A stretch of DNA of 64,000 nucleotides. It comes from Margaritifera margaritifera (taxonomy: Eukaryota; Mollusca; Bivalvia; Unionida; Margaritiferidae). The stretch spans positions 620,001 through 684,000 of the forward strand of contig JAQPZY010000924.1 in the NCBI GenBank assembly GCA_029931535.1. Direction: 5' to 3'. The notes beneath the pieces were generated by a model. The model was not told where the DNA came from. It searched no databases and saw only the letters and a list, made by a program, of their open reading frames with translations. Below, piece by piece: positions 54,523 to 64,000 of this stretch (position 1 is the stretch's first letter; each line of letters begins with the position of its first letter). A program made the translations under genes and the position numbers.

Positions 54523-55924
54523 ATAGGTGCAATCAGGATGATCCGTGCGGTGGACATCATAACCTTCCGTAAAACTTGTAGAATCAACCGGAAGGGTGGG
54601 AATGTGTAAGCTGACAGTCGATCCCAGTTCAGGCTGAAGGTGTCGACTGCCCAGGCTGCCTGATCTGGGACTGGGGAGACATAAAATGGGAGCTTGTTGT
54701 TAAGTTTTGTCGCAAACAAGTCCACTAGAGGTCGCTCCCATAGACTGAACAGAGACCCTGCAACCAGTTGATGAAGAGACCATTCTGTTAGGACTACCTT
54801 GCCTGTTCTGGACAGACTGTCTGCCAGAATGTTTTTCTTCAATGGAATGTGACGAACTCAGAGTGTAATCCCTTCTGACTGTGCCCAACGTTGAAGGTTC
54901 CAGACTTCCATGCAGAGTGAAGGATCAGGAGTGCCTCCTTGACGTCTGAGGTACATAACCACTGATGTGTTGTCTGAGGAGATCATGATGCAATGCCATT
55001 TGACGTGTTCTAGGCAGCCTTTGAGGGCGAAGAACACAACTTTCATTTCTTGATTGTTTATGTTGAGAAGACTGTCTTCGTGTGAACACTGGCCATGGAG
55101 AAGTACTCCTTCTGGCTCTATATGAGCCCTCCAACCTGAATCTGACGCGTCGGTGTACAGATAGGAGTGGGGTTCTGGGGCATGCAGGGAACTCCTCTCA
55201 GAAACATATCTTGATTGTACCACCACTTTAGGTTGTACCGAAATGTTGACTCTTGAGAAATTCACTTTGAGAGGGAATCCTTCTGGGGTCCCCAAACCGC
55301 CAACTGGAGAAACTGAAGACGACGTAAATGATAGAAACTGCCCAGTCAGCTGGTTTGATAGCATTCCGAACTGAAGTTGCAGTTTTCATCTTGAACGTTT
55401 CCATTTCAGGAATTTGTTTAGGGGGGAAAGGTCGATAATCAGTCTCAGTTTTCCGCCCTTTTGGGGACCAGAAAAATCCAGGAGTAGAATGCTGGCAACT
55501 CGACGTTTTGAACCCTCTCAACTGTGCCCTTCTGAAGAAGGGTGTGCACTTCTTCCTTCAATTTGAAAATGTTTGATTGATCAAAGAGGATGGGTGTCCT
55601 TGAGAGAGGAGGGAGTTCTATGAAGCGTAAACGTAAACCCTCCATGACAATAGAAAGGACCCACTGATCCTCCGTGATGTTTGACCGGACCTCTGAAAAG
55701 AGGGCCAGTCGAGCACCTACCTGAATTAAAGAAAGAGGTATGTGCTGCAGGGGAGGTGAGGTGTCCCTAGGGACGACCTCTATTTCCCCCTTCGGCCTCT
55801 TTGGGGAAGGGGGAGGCAAAATTAGACTGCTTTTCCCTGCCCCTGCCTCTCCAGTTACTACATCACGTATTTGAAGAGGGATTACAGGTGGGTTGTCTAC
55901 TTTGCTGTCGTGGTTGTGTACCAT
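54504..55924 (-). pseudogene. RT-RNase H region of DIRS A, with palm deletion
   Basis: VGARLALFSEVRSNITEDQW and LKEEVHTLLQKGTVERV (55924-55445) are the DIRS RT start. KMKTATSVRNAIKPADWAVS (55521-55228) follows, and then sequence jumps to the RNase H approach, so the palm with the YxDD motif is missing. RNase H (55364-54858) keeps LYTDASDSGWRAHI, NINNQEMKVVFFAL and SSDNTSVVMYLRRQGGTPDP, including its acidic residues. Then come ILADSLSRTGKVVLTEWSLH and PLVDLFATKLNNKLPFYVSP (54842-54504), the linker conserved in DIRS elements. Confidence 0.85.
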
Positions 55925-58200
55925 GTTTTGGTATGAATTGTGGCTGACCCATCGCCCCTATCAGGACATGCATGAACACTGGCCAGTTTCGACAGGCCAG
56001 CAAAATTTGCGAGGGACCTATGTTGTTGGTCCCTGAAATCCTGAGAGGCGATAGAAGGAATGAGACTGCCGAATAAAGTCTCTGAATCTAGGGGTGCAGC
56101 CCTCAGAAGATTTTCGCTATGTTCCAGCAAAATTTAGGAAGAGTCCAGTGCTACATCTCTACATAGGTGTAGAAGCTCCACTGACAATGCCATTGCCATA
56201 GACAATGCGTTTTGTGAAGTTTTAGCCAAAACCTCAAACAGTCGTTGCAAGGCAAGGGTTGATAATGATTTCTCCTTCAGTAAACTGAAGGAAGCTGCTG
56301 AAAACAGGTCAGCAATAGAAGCTATAGTCACTATTGACCTGGCCTTTGATTCTAATGCCTCCAAGGATTTAACCGATAGGCGAGCAAAAGAACCCACTGA
56401 AATGCCCACTTGTGAAGCTTCGGTGTCCAAGTTGGGGGGGGGGGGGTAACGGCCAGGCAGGTGAATGGACCTTATAGCTCGAGGCTGAAATTAAGGGCCT
56501 CAGTGTAGCAGAGGGGACAGACCAACCTTTAATCTGTCGCTCTGCTCATTGACCTTTGCTCAGCCGTTTCGCAATTTCACTAACCATTAGGGAGTGCAGA
56601 AAGTAGCAGTAAGTCCGGTCTGCGCATTGCTCCTGACAGTTTCTCTAAACAAGAGAGAATCTTAGTGTCACTTGGACAATTTGGTTTTGGGCACATGTCA
56701 GGGGGAAGAAGGCAGTATACTTCATTTACAGCCATGACGAATGACCAAGTCTCCCCTTCCTCGACCACGTGAGACGATGGTGGTGAGGGGTTCGGAGCAC
56801 TTTGAAAGGTAGGGTATACCCTATCCTCCGGAGTTTCACGAAATTCTTGCGAATCTACTAAGATCAACAAGGCATCATCATCCTATTCCAAAGCTCGGTG
56901 TGAAGCAGGAGAAATGTATCCGGAATGATCCCAAGGCAGGGGCAGCCAGAAGTAGGGACATATCTATCATAAGTCTCAGCACGGGAGCGACAGAATTGTC
57001 CTCAATGGGTGCTATGTATGGACAGCAAGAACTCTTCTCGCCTCTCTTTCGTCTCTTAGCAGGAGGGGAATTAATTTTCCTTTCCCTTGATGACCTATTC
57101 TGCAGAACTTGTGATGGTCATTGGATCTCATCACTCGTACATGCAGGAGGCCACATGGACGACATCCATTGATAGAGGTAGTTCTCTCCCTTGTGGGGGA
57201 AAGTTCCACATACCAAATGGATTGAAAGGGAACATGGGAAAGGAAGGGACATTGGTCTGATTTCCTATCCCAGAAGCGTGTCTATTTGCATGTTCTGTCC
57301 CTGTGGTGTGACAACTAGGTAATGTAGCAAAAGGGGGGCATTCAAACCTATCCCTAGAATCTATCCCTAGCGCTAGACCTAGATTCGGCATGTCTCACAG
57401 ACCTATACCCAGTATATGGTCTGTCTGTATCCGGTGATAAGTGGCTGGTCCGTGACCTGTCACTTATAGTCAATGGCAATCTAGATCTGAGAGAACTTTT
57501 TTCATAACTAGAAGAATTTGAATGACGGCTAAACCCCTTGGGTTTGCATGATGTATTTTTTGCCTGACTTCGGATACTATGGAGGTCTTGTTCTTGCCCC
57601 AAAGGGAAGACGCAAGGATTCTCCATATTTGGGCTCAGTGTAACCCCTTCCGGGGGTATAACTGTGACTGTTTGTGGATCGGTGCTACCCCACCCTCCCA
57701 TAGTTGGGGGGATGCACTCGGACCCAGCAAGTTGATAGCCCTTAATGATAGAAGCTGCCTTCTTAGACGACACTCTATCATGACTTGGGAGTGTGCCGCT
57801 CCTCCCTCTTATAATCGGGGTATTGCACTTGAACCCTTGAGAGATATCTGTTACCATCTCACCAGTAGTAACATTATCTCTCTCTTGTCTAGGGAAGGTG
57901 CTGCTCCTCCCTCTTTTATTTGGGGGATCGCACTCGAACCCTTTAGAAACATCTGTTTCTACCTCACAGGCAGCACCAGTATCTTTCTAAGTGAGATTTG
58001 TTTGATTTAGAAGGAGAAAAATGTGCTTCCTTCCTCTTCAGATAAGTGTGATGGCTTTCGGCCAGATCCCAAGAGTCGTCCGACCATAGACAACACATGA
58101 GGCATCCGTCCATACATGTACATTTTGTACATGGCAAACAAGTTTGGTGAGTGTCCCATGCTCCTTTTTTATGCCCACACTTACCAAATGATTGAGACAT
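55897..58200 (-). pseudogene. Gag-like first ORF of DIRS A, broken
   Basis: It starts MSQSFGKCGHKKGAWDTHQT followed by CLPCTKCTC (58200), a cysteine/histidine-rich N-terminus that could bind zinc. A long serine/arginine-rich stretch follows (57857-57354, with YEKSSLRSRLPLTISDRSRT), then 56870-56580, the helical part 56430-56134 (SLEALESKARSIVTIASIAD) and a C-terminus near 55900. Frames change at least four times. Near 56437-56446 a G9-G10 run marks one likely frameshift point. The role as nucleocapsid precursor is inferred from position. Confidence 0.65.
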
Positions 58201-58792
58201 CTGAAAAATTAAGTTCTGAAAAAGAAACTTAGTTTAACAAATAAAAGAGCAACAATAATAATAAGGGTTGTGTCAGCACATATATACTTACTACTGAATA
58301 TTTTGTAAACAAGAATGTCTGAGTTTATTCGGTATTTCGTCATGGATATAAACACCAGAGCATAATTGTAGGTTAAGGTAATGTTATAGAAAACATTATT
58401 GAAAACATTTAGGGGTCTTAGAATCTACTAATAGCGAACAGTTATGAGATTCCGTCTCATGACCAAATTATGACGTTTATAAATAATAATCACATTAAAG
58501 ATGGACCCCAATGTTGTAACACTGTTTTAAAAAGGATATTCTGAATACTTATTGCTACCACTATGTCCCAAGCCCTTTATGCAGGAGGGGGAAGGGTAGG
58601 TGGCTTATAGTGCGTTAACAATGCACAAATGGTGAATATCAATGTTAAAGTTATCAATTACAAATTTGATAAATACGGACAGAGGTTAACGTTCATTATA
58701 AAGAATATTCATGACAAGTCCTGGTTATTAGCACTAAAACCATTGCAATTGTAGATATTTTCTCCATTATAAAGTTTTCCACGTGTTGACTC

Positions 58793-58988
58793 AATTGTCG
58801 TCCGGAAAAGAATGAGGCCGCTCTGTGGAGCATGAGCTGATGACGTAGATCAGACTGGATCGATGCACATGTTCTAAGAAACTTCTAGAACAGGGAGTTG
58901 CTGCATCTAGCACGGACGAGGTCTTTCCATGCGGAAATGAGAAAGCTTAATAATAGTGACAGGTAAGTTATTACTGACATTAAACTCA
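58793..58988. repeat. DIRS A left inverted terminal repeat
   Basis: This is the inverse of 52897-53065 in its outer 170 bp and of 53170-53213 at the extreme edge (taagttattactgacattaaa). Confidence 0.8.
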
Positions 58989-58990
58989 GT

Positions 58991-60055
58991 TTTTTCCCCT
59001 TATCCTGGGTTAAAAATCAGGGTGTTTGTTACAAATCAGTGCCTGTTATACACACCAAAATTCAATATATAAAATAAAACAAAATGGTCGAACAGTTCAA
59101 GTCTTTAAATTAAGGGATTAAAATATGTTATATAAACTGCATTATTTGATGAAGTCCAGGATTTTCTCTGGTGCTACATCATCCAAAAAAATTGACAAGT
59201 TCATCAAGATTATATAAAATATCTTCTGTCTCACAGCGTGCAAGTCTATATGCTTGATAAGAGTGTGCTCCACTGTCAGCATCTTGGACAATTATTTTCA
59301 AAAATTGATATGTTGCTTTCATTTTCAGAAGAAATTATGCAAAATTCTTGCCTTTAATTGTTAATGTGCTCCTTTGTGGCACAATAAAACATTAAGGACC
59401 ATCCAGACTGGTTTCTTTCCTTTGATTAGTACCTGTTTTTGAAGACACAGCCCAGTATTCTGCCCCCATATTGTTGGCAATCATCTTGACCCTGCTCTCG
59501 ACCTGTGAATAGGCTGCTGGGGACTGAATATAGGAAACTGAATCAATCAATCAATCAATCAATAATAAACAAACAAATGAATTAATGGGTGTAGTGTCTC
59601 ATGGGTTAAAAAGCTTTATGAGGTCTTATTTTTTCTAGCATGTCTTTGTTAAAATTTTCTTTGTTTATATCCATTTCTTTAAAACAAAATTGCAACTGTA
59701 CAAAGATAATAGATTAAAGAAAATATAAAAATCATACTTTAAATTTGTTCCTTCATTATTACTGAACTTGCACTTTTGACAATTATACTGAACTTCCCAA
59801 TAATCCACTATAATATTGCCAATTAGAAATGGAATTAGAAACTCTTACAATTCTTTAGATTCTTGTATGTCAATGACAAGTTTTGCCTGAAAATTCTTTT
59901 TAAAAAGATACAAGAAGGCCAATGTATGATTCAATTTCATAATGGAAGGAAAAACAAGAGTCCCTTAAAGGAACTAACACTCTACTGTCTGAAAAGAAAT
60001 TCCAGGAATTCAAGATAAGACCATTTCTTCTTTTTAATTTCCGAGTGCTGAAACC
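58991..60055. other. Non-coding, with a short (AATC)n tract
   Basis: (TCAA/AATC)n simple sequence lies at 59542-59566. On the minus strand a 47-codon open stretch (about 59193-59336; MKATYQFLKIIVQDADSGAH at its start) looks protein-like but has no recognised family and no clear splice sites. No other feature is seen. Confidence 0.35.
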
Positions 60056-60059
60056 ATCT

Positions 60060-61315
60060 CTAATATTCTTGAGCGATAAATATTTCAAATTCTCAACTGT
60101 GGCAGCCATATTGGATGCAAGATGGGCACCATATTCATTTAGGACAAACTGGACACCATTGAAAGACTTTTGGTGAAAACCAAATATTGATATGACCATC
60201 CATTGAAGAGAATTATTGACAAGATTTTCAGTATGTTCATTGTGGCAGCCATATTTAAGGTCAGATCAGCACCATTTTCATTCAGGACCAACTAGATACT
60301 ATAATTAGTCTGGTGATAATCCCATGTCGATATGATTTTCCATTTAGGAAGAGTAGCAATAACAAAATTTTCAAGCTGGCTGCCATGGTGGCCATACTGG
60401 ATTTCAGATCGGCACAATTTTCATTTAGTACCAACTAGACACCATAAGAAATGTTTGGGTGAAAACCCATTGTTGATAAAATTTTCCAATTAGGAGTAGC
60501 AACAAGGTTTTCAAGATGGCCACTGTGGTGGCCATATTGGAAATCAGACTGACACAATTTTAATTAAGACCAACTAGACACCATAAGAAGTCTTCAGGTG
60601 AAAACCCCATGGTGATGTGACTTTTCATTCAGGAGGAGTAGCAACAACAAGATTTTCAAGGTGGATGCTGTGGTAGCCATATTCAATGTCAGATTGGCAC
60701 TATTTTTTTTATTTAGGACCAACTAGACATCTTAAGAAATCTTTTAGTGAAAAGCCCATGCTGATACGATCATCCATTCAGGTGCAGTAGTGATAATAAG
60801 ATTTTCAAGATGGCAACTGTGGTGGCAATATTGGATGTCTGGGTGGCACCATTTTCATTTAGGACCAACTAGACATCATAAGAAGCAAAACCTCCATGTT
60901 GATATGACTTTACATTCAGGAGGAGTAGCGATAACAAGATTTTCAAGATGGCCACTTTGGCAGCCATACTGGATGTCCAAGCAATACCATTTTCATTTAG
61001 GACCAAATAGACATCATAAGAAGTCTTTACGGGAAAATCCCATGTTGATATGTCCATCCATTTTGGGAGGAGTAGCGATAACAAGATTTTCAAAATGGCT
61101 GCTGTGGTAGCCATATTGGATGTCTGAGCAGCATCATTTTCAGTTAGGACCAACTATATCTTAGGATAAATGTGTTTGTAAAGTTTCACTTCAATTCTCC
61201 AAGTGGTTTAGGAGGAGTGGCAATAGAAAACTTGTGGTAACAGACAAATGGACGATGGACCACAGGCCATCCCATAAGCTTTTCCTGGTCTATGACCAGT
61301 AAACTGAGCTAAAAA
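60060..61315 (-). repeat. Tandem array, about 137-148 bp units (inverse of 15836-16755)
   Basis: Eight to nine units share 'aggaggagtagc-ataacaagattttcaagatggc', 'gccatattggatgtc', 'tttcatttaggaccaactagac' and 'aaaaccccatgttgatatgac'. Units start near 60919 and 61067, for example (148 bp apart). The right boundary carries 'ggccatcccataagcttttcctggtctatgaccagtaa', the inverse of the left boundary of the array at 15836. Confidence 0.85.
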
Positions 61316-61889
61316 AGTAAACACTTATGAAATTGTTTCACATGTGTTTGGAAACTGGTTTGGATAAATTAGGTCAGAACAGCACGTGTTATAAAAAGAT
61401 ATTACTGTATTGCAAAAGGCATAGCTATTGAAGACAGACTTATGAGAGACAAGATACAGAGAATTAATGCATATAAACTTTATTTGCTGAGACACACGAG
61501 TAATGATATTAATACTCAGACTTGACCAAGAAGTCTAATGTCTGATTGGCTAACATCAAATCATGGACGGTTTGGTGCCAAGACTTCTTTTGAGTTGAAG
61601 CCATGTTGAATGTTTTCATGATCATGAGACCATATAAGTGAATCTATGTACAACCTAATCTTTTCAGTTACTACTATAATCTTAAATCATGAAGTTATTA
61701 CCATGCTAAATAAAGAACAGAGAAAGAAAGAAATAATGCACATGAACATATTTTATCACAAATGTGATCACTACTATTGATAATAGTAACCTACTGTAAT
61801 CTGTAATATTAATCTACTTACAACTAAATCCTTTTGGGTCCTTAATATGAACTCGGAAGTAAATAAGGGATGACAATTATTTTTATACA
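61316..61889. other. Non-coding
   Basis: AT-rich, with no supported exon or repeat. Confidence 0.3.
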
Positions 61890-62270
61890 AGAAACCAATT
61901 TTTCAAATAAAATGTTTCTTTGATAATACTTACCCAATTATAATACCTTAGGAGAACTACCACTACCTCACAAATCCAGCCCTCCCAAGCTAAATGTTTT
62001 AGCTATGAAAGCTACAAGTTGTCTGCCCACATAGGTGGCTATCAGAGTGATCTCCCCTTGATACAGGGATTGGAGCCAAGTCCTGTGAATATTTTAGTTA
62101 CCACTGAAGCAGAATGCATGCTCTCTTAGTAGGATGTAACTATGATGAGGCTGGGATGGTGTATCCATATTATGATCAGATAGGTATTATCGAAGAAACA
62201 TTTTTTACTAGAAAGATTGGTTTCTTCTTCAAATACATTACCCGATCATAATACATTAGCAGAATAGGTA
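61890..62270. repeat. DIRS B right edge: inverted repeat plus internal edge copy
   Basis: Arms of about 57 bp (61890-61946 and 62168-62226) face each other. 'tacattacccgatcataata' (62234-62253) is a direct variant of 'tacttacccaattataata' (61927-61945). Spacing is similar to DIRS A. Confidence 0.8.
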
Positions 62271-62579
62271 AGAGGTGGACGGAGTTACACCCCTTACCAC
62301 AGATAGGTCATCTCCAGTCCCCTAGGGTATGTGATGCAGCTTCTAGATTGAGAAACTGGCTGGAGTATTGACTCCATATGCCAAGATGCAGCTTTAGGAA
62401 ATGAGGACATTTTTCCTCCCGCAATCCAGTGGAAGTCATCATGCTACATCCATAAGAGGCCGCTGAATGACCCGGGAAGGTAACCTGTTGCACTGCAGCG
62501 ATAGGTTCAAACAGGTCTTATTGAGTCTTCTGGGATGAAGGATATCTGGGTTAGAAGCTAGAGAAATCCATCCCACCGC

Positions 62580-63500
62580 TTGTATAATGTCAGTTAGGGA
62601 ACAGTTTCACTCCATTGCAATACTTGTTGCGACTGCCCTAACTTCATGAGCCAAAATGCCGAACAAGACCATTTCATTCTGAGTTACCTTTCCATATACC
62701 GAACAGATAACCCATCTTATCCAGAATGAAAAAGCCTGCACTGATATTTTGTCCTTTTCCTCTTTCAGAGCTAAGAATAGACAGGATCTCTCTCTTCACC
62801 ACGGCTCAGTTCTGTTCAGGTACCAGTTCAAAGCTCTCACTGGGTCCTGTAGAAGATCTCAAGTTGGAGGGTCAAGGCTAGAAACAGATTTTACCATAAA
62901 AGACTGCCCATGAGTGGAAGCCTGTTCTTGGTAATGAAAGCAGGGGTTGTCGGGAGTGACGCTGACCCATCCATCGGGCCTGTATGTAGTCCAGATCAAC
63001 CGACAAAGCATATATTTTGCTGATTCTGCCTGCTGTAGCTAATATGAGTAGGAAGCAGGTCTTATATATGAGAGGTGAACCAATGAAGCTCTTGAGAGTG
63101 GTTCAAACAGTGCTATATTCAGCCAAGTTAAAACCCATGACAGATTCCAAATTGTGCACAGAGCCAATGTTTTTGGGCATTTGAAATCAAAATTTGCCAG
63201 ATGGTCAAAGAGGTCTTTGTTTTGTCCTATATCCTCTCTTATGTCATGATGAAGCATGTCCGAGATTGTGGAATGGTATCCTTTTATCATGACTGGTGCT
63301 AACTGTTTCTCTTCAAAAAGCCAAAGTAGGAAGCAACCTACTTGGGGTAATGATGCCTTAAGCAGAGAAATGTCTTCACATTCACACCATTGTGAGAAAA
63401 TTCTCTACTTTCCCTCATACACTTTCAAAGTGGAAGGCCTTCTCGCTTGCGAGTTTCTCTCCACCATTTGTGGTCGATCCAGCAAACTCATATGCGACTG
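62580..63500 (-). pseudogene. Tyrosine recombinase of DIRS B, broken
   Basis: From the right: ARRPSTLKVYEGK near 63440 (core-binding start), LLKASLPQVGCFLLWLFEEK, then MIKGYHSTISDMLHHDI (frame 63290-63039), then in another frame KTCFLLILATAGRISKIYAL near 63060-63010, which carries the first catalytic arginine. Finally AHEVRAVATSIAME at about 62655-62615 is the HxxR box, followed by LTDIIQAVGWISLAS. The nucleophilic tyrosine is not seen. Stops and frame changes separate the blocks. Confidence 0.8.
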
Positions 63501-63637
63501 AAAACTGAGGGATGAAGTGACCATTCTATTTTGGGACAGTGAGTCAGCTAATACATTTAGTCTGCCCAGAATATGACAAACTAGTACATGGATTTGCCAT
63601 TGATGACAACACCTTAGAAAATCCCTAACAATAATAC

Positions 63638-63745
63638 AAAGGTATGGGGATTAGGTTCAATAATCCAAAGGTATGGGGATTTGGTTCAATAATGCAAAGG
63701 TATGGGGATTTGGTTCAATAATGCAAAGGTATGGGGATTTGGTTC
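63638..63745. repeat. 29-bp minisatellite inside DIRS B coding sequence
   Basis: About four copies of CAAAGGTATGGGGATTTGGT plus 'tcaataatg' occur head to tail. The period is not a multiple of three, so the expansion destroys the reading frame. Confidence 0.9.
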
Positions 63746-64000
63746 CCCATTGCCTTCTGAGATAATTCACCATGGTGGAGTTGTTGGTTAGAATGAGAAT
63801 ACCCTTTCCATAAAGTTTCTTCTGCCATCAGTGAAATGCTTTCAGCATGACTTTCATCTCTAGGATATTGATATGCAATAGACGATCCTGAGTGGGCCAC
63901 TCTTCACTGCCCTACTGGAATGATGGAAGGAGATGTGCACCCCAACCCGCTATGCTCGCATCTGTACAAACAGTCAACTTTGGAGGTTGTACCTTCAAAG
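63640..64000 (-). pseudogene. RNase H of DIRS B with a minisatellite expansion
   Basis: Reading leftwards from the edge: KLTVCTDASIAGWGAHLLPS, then LLHINILEMKVMLKAFH, then ILILTNNSTMVNYLRRQWGT. These are the TDAS, E and D/N blocks of RNase H; the last aspartate of TDNST reads asparagine. After this, sequence is disrupted by a tandem repeat (63638-63745) and resumes with IVRDFLRCCHQWQIHVLVCH and LNVLADSLSQ to the left. Confidence 0.75.

Larger units (their letters stand above)
52862..58990 (-). mobile_element. DIRS-like tyrosine-recombinase retrotransposon A, decayed, 6.1 kb
   Basis: Minus-strand gene order is Gag-like (58200-55897), RT and RNase H (55924-54858), then tyrosine recombinase (54522-53309), as in DIRS1-like elements. 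The edges are inverted repeats: 52897-53065 matches 58793-58967 inverted over about 170 bp (GGTCTTTCCATGCGG, AACTTCTAGAACAGGGAGTT, and others). At the low-coordinate end a second inverted pair (52868-52912 with 53110-53156) and a direct copy of the edge (53180-53213) form what looks like the internal complementary region that DIRS elements use to circularise. No target duplication is expected for this class, and none is seen. Confidence 0.85.
61890..64000 (-). mobile_element. DIRS-like retrotransposon B, right-hand part, runs off the window
   Basis: The edge 61890-61946 (agaaaccaatttttcaaata then atgtttctttgataatactt) recurs inverted at 62168-62226, and its inner part recurs directly at 62230-62270, the same layout as in DIRS A. 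Minus-strand coding follows in the order RNase H (about 64000-63640), linker and tyrosine recombinase (about 63500-62580). The Gag and RT parts lie beyond the right edge. All frames are broken. Sequence similarity to DIRS A is seen only at the protein level, so it is a different family. Confidence 0.8.

Noticed and set aside
57579..58010. 143-codon plus-strand open frame with repeated 'GIALEP' segments
   Set aside because: It is antisense to the DIRS A Gag-like region; the internal repeats reflect repeated sequence in that gene, not a separate protein.

Overview
The window is animal nuclear DNA, most likely from a mollusc and probably a bivalve. It is AT-rich and intron-rich, with GT..AG exons, no bacterial-style gene packing and a very heavy transposon load. 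The mix fits molluscs: Gmr1-type Ty3/gypsy and DIRS retroelements, a tRNA-derived SINE, pogo/Tigger and hAT remnants, and tandem arrays rich in AGGTCA-like words. The organism call is an inference from repeat content and is not proven.

Host genes occupy very little of the sequence. (1) 5669-5860 (minus) is the first coding exon of a coronin; the rest of that gene must lie beyond the left edge. (2) 19021-19341 (plus) is a complete 106-residue single-cupin protein, preceded by a splice acceptor in its 5' leader. (3) 40011-42889 (minus) holds three phase-compatible exons ending in a stop, the 3' end of a gene I cannot name.

Layout. 0.6-4.7 kb: a Tigger-like TIR element, a foldback element, a dead hAT element and a dispersed repeat. 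5.5-6.3 kb: coronin exon and probable leader. 7.9-9.7 kb: a hAT C-terminal relic and short tandem repeats. 10.1-12.5 kb: a large 32/39-bp minisatellite. 12.6-18 kb: diverged arrays with nuclear-receptor-like half-sites, a hAT-like MITE and a SINE. 19-20.2 kb: the cupin gene and two MITEs. 21.1-30.0 kb: a three-level nest, in which a MITE contains a decayed Gmr1-like LTR retrotransposon, which in turn contains a decayed CACTG-ended DNA transposon. 30-39 kb: mostly featureless AT-rich DNA with MITEs and a foldback element. 38.9-39.5 and 44.2-45.2 kb: MITEs, two of them built from paired hairpins, one split by a solo LTR. 46.7-48.4 kb: a TIR element with unknown interior. 49.9-50.9 kb: a tandem array with exon-like cassettes. 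51.0-52.5 kb: a dead pogo-type transposase gene interrupted by a SINE. 52.9-59.0 kb: a DIRS-like element. 60.1-61.3 kb: a tandem array. 61.9 kb to the right edge: a second DIRS-like element.

No operon-like or cooperating gene system is present. The most informative content is the set of nested insertions, whose order and target duplications can be read directly, several of them from undisturbed paralogous sites in the same window. All coordinates and homologies come from reading by eye; protein families are named from remembered motifs and no search was run.
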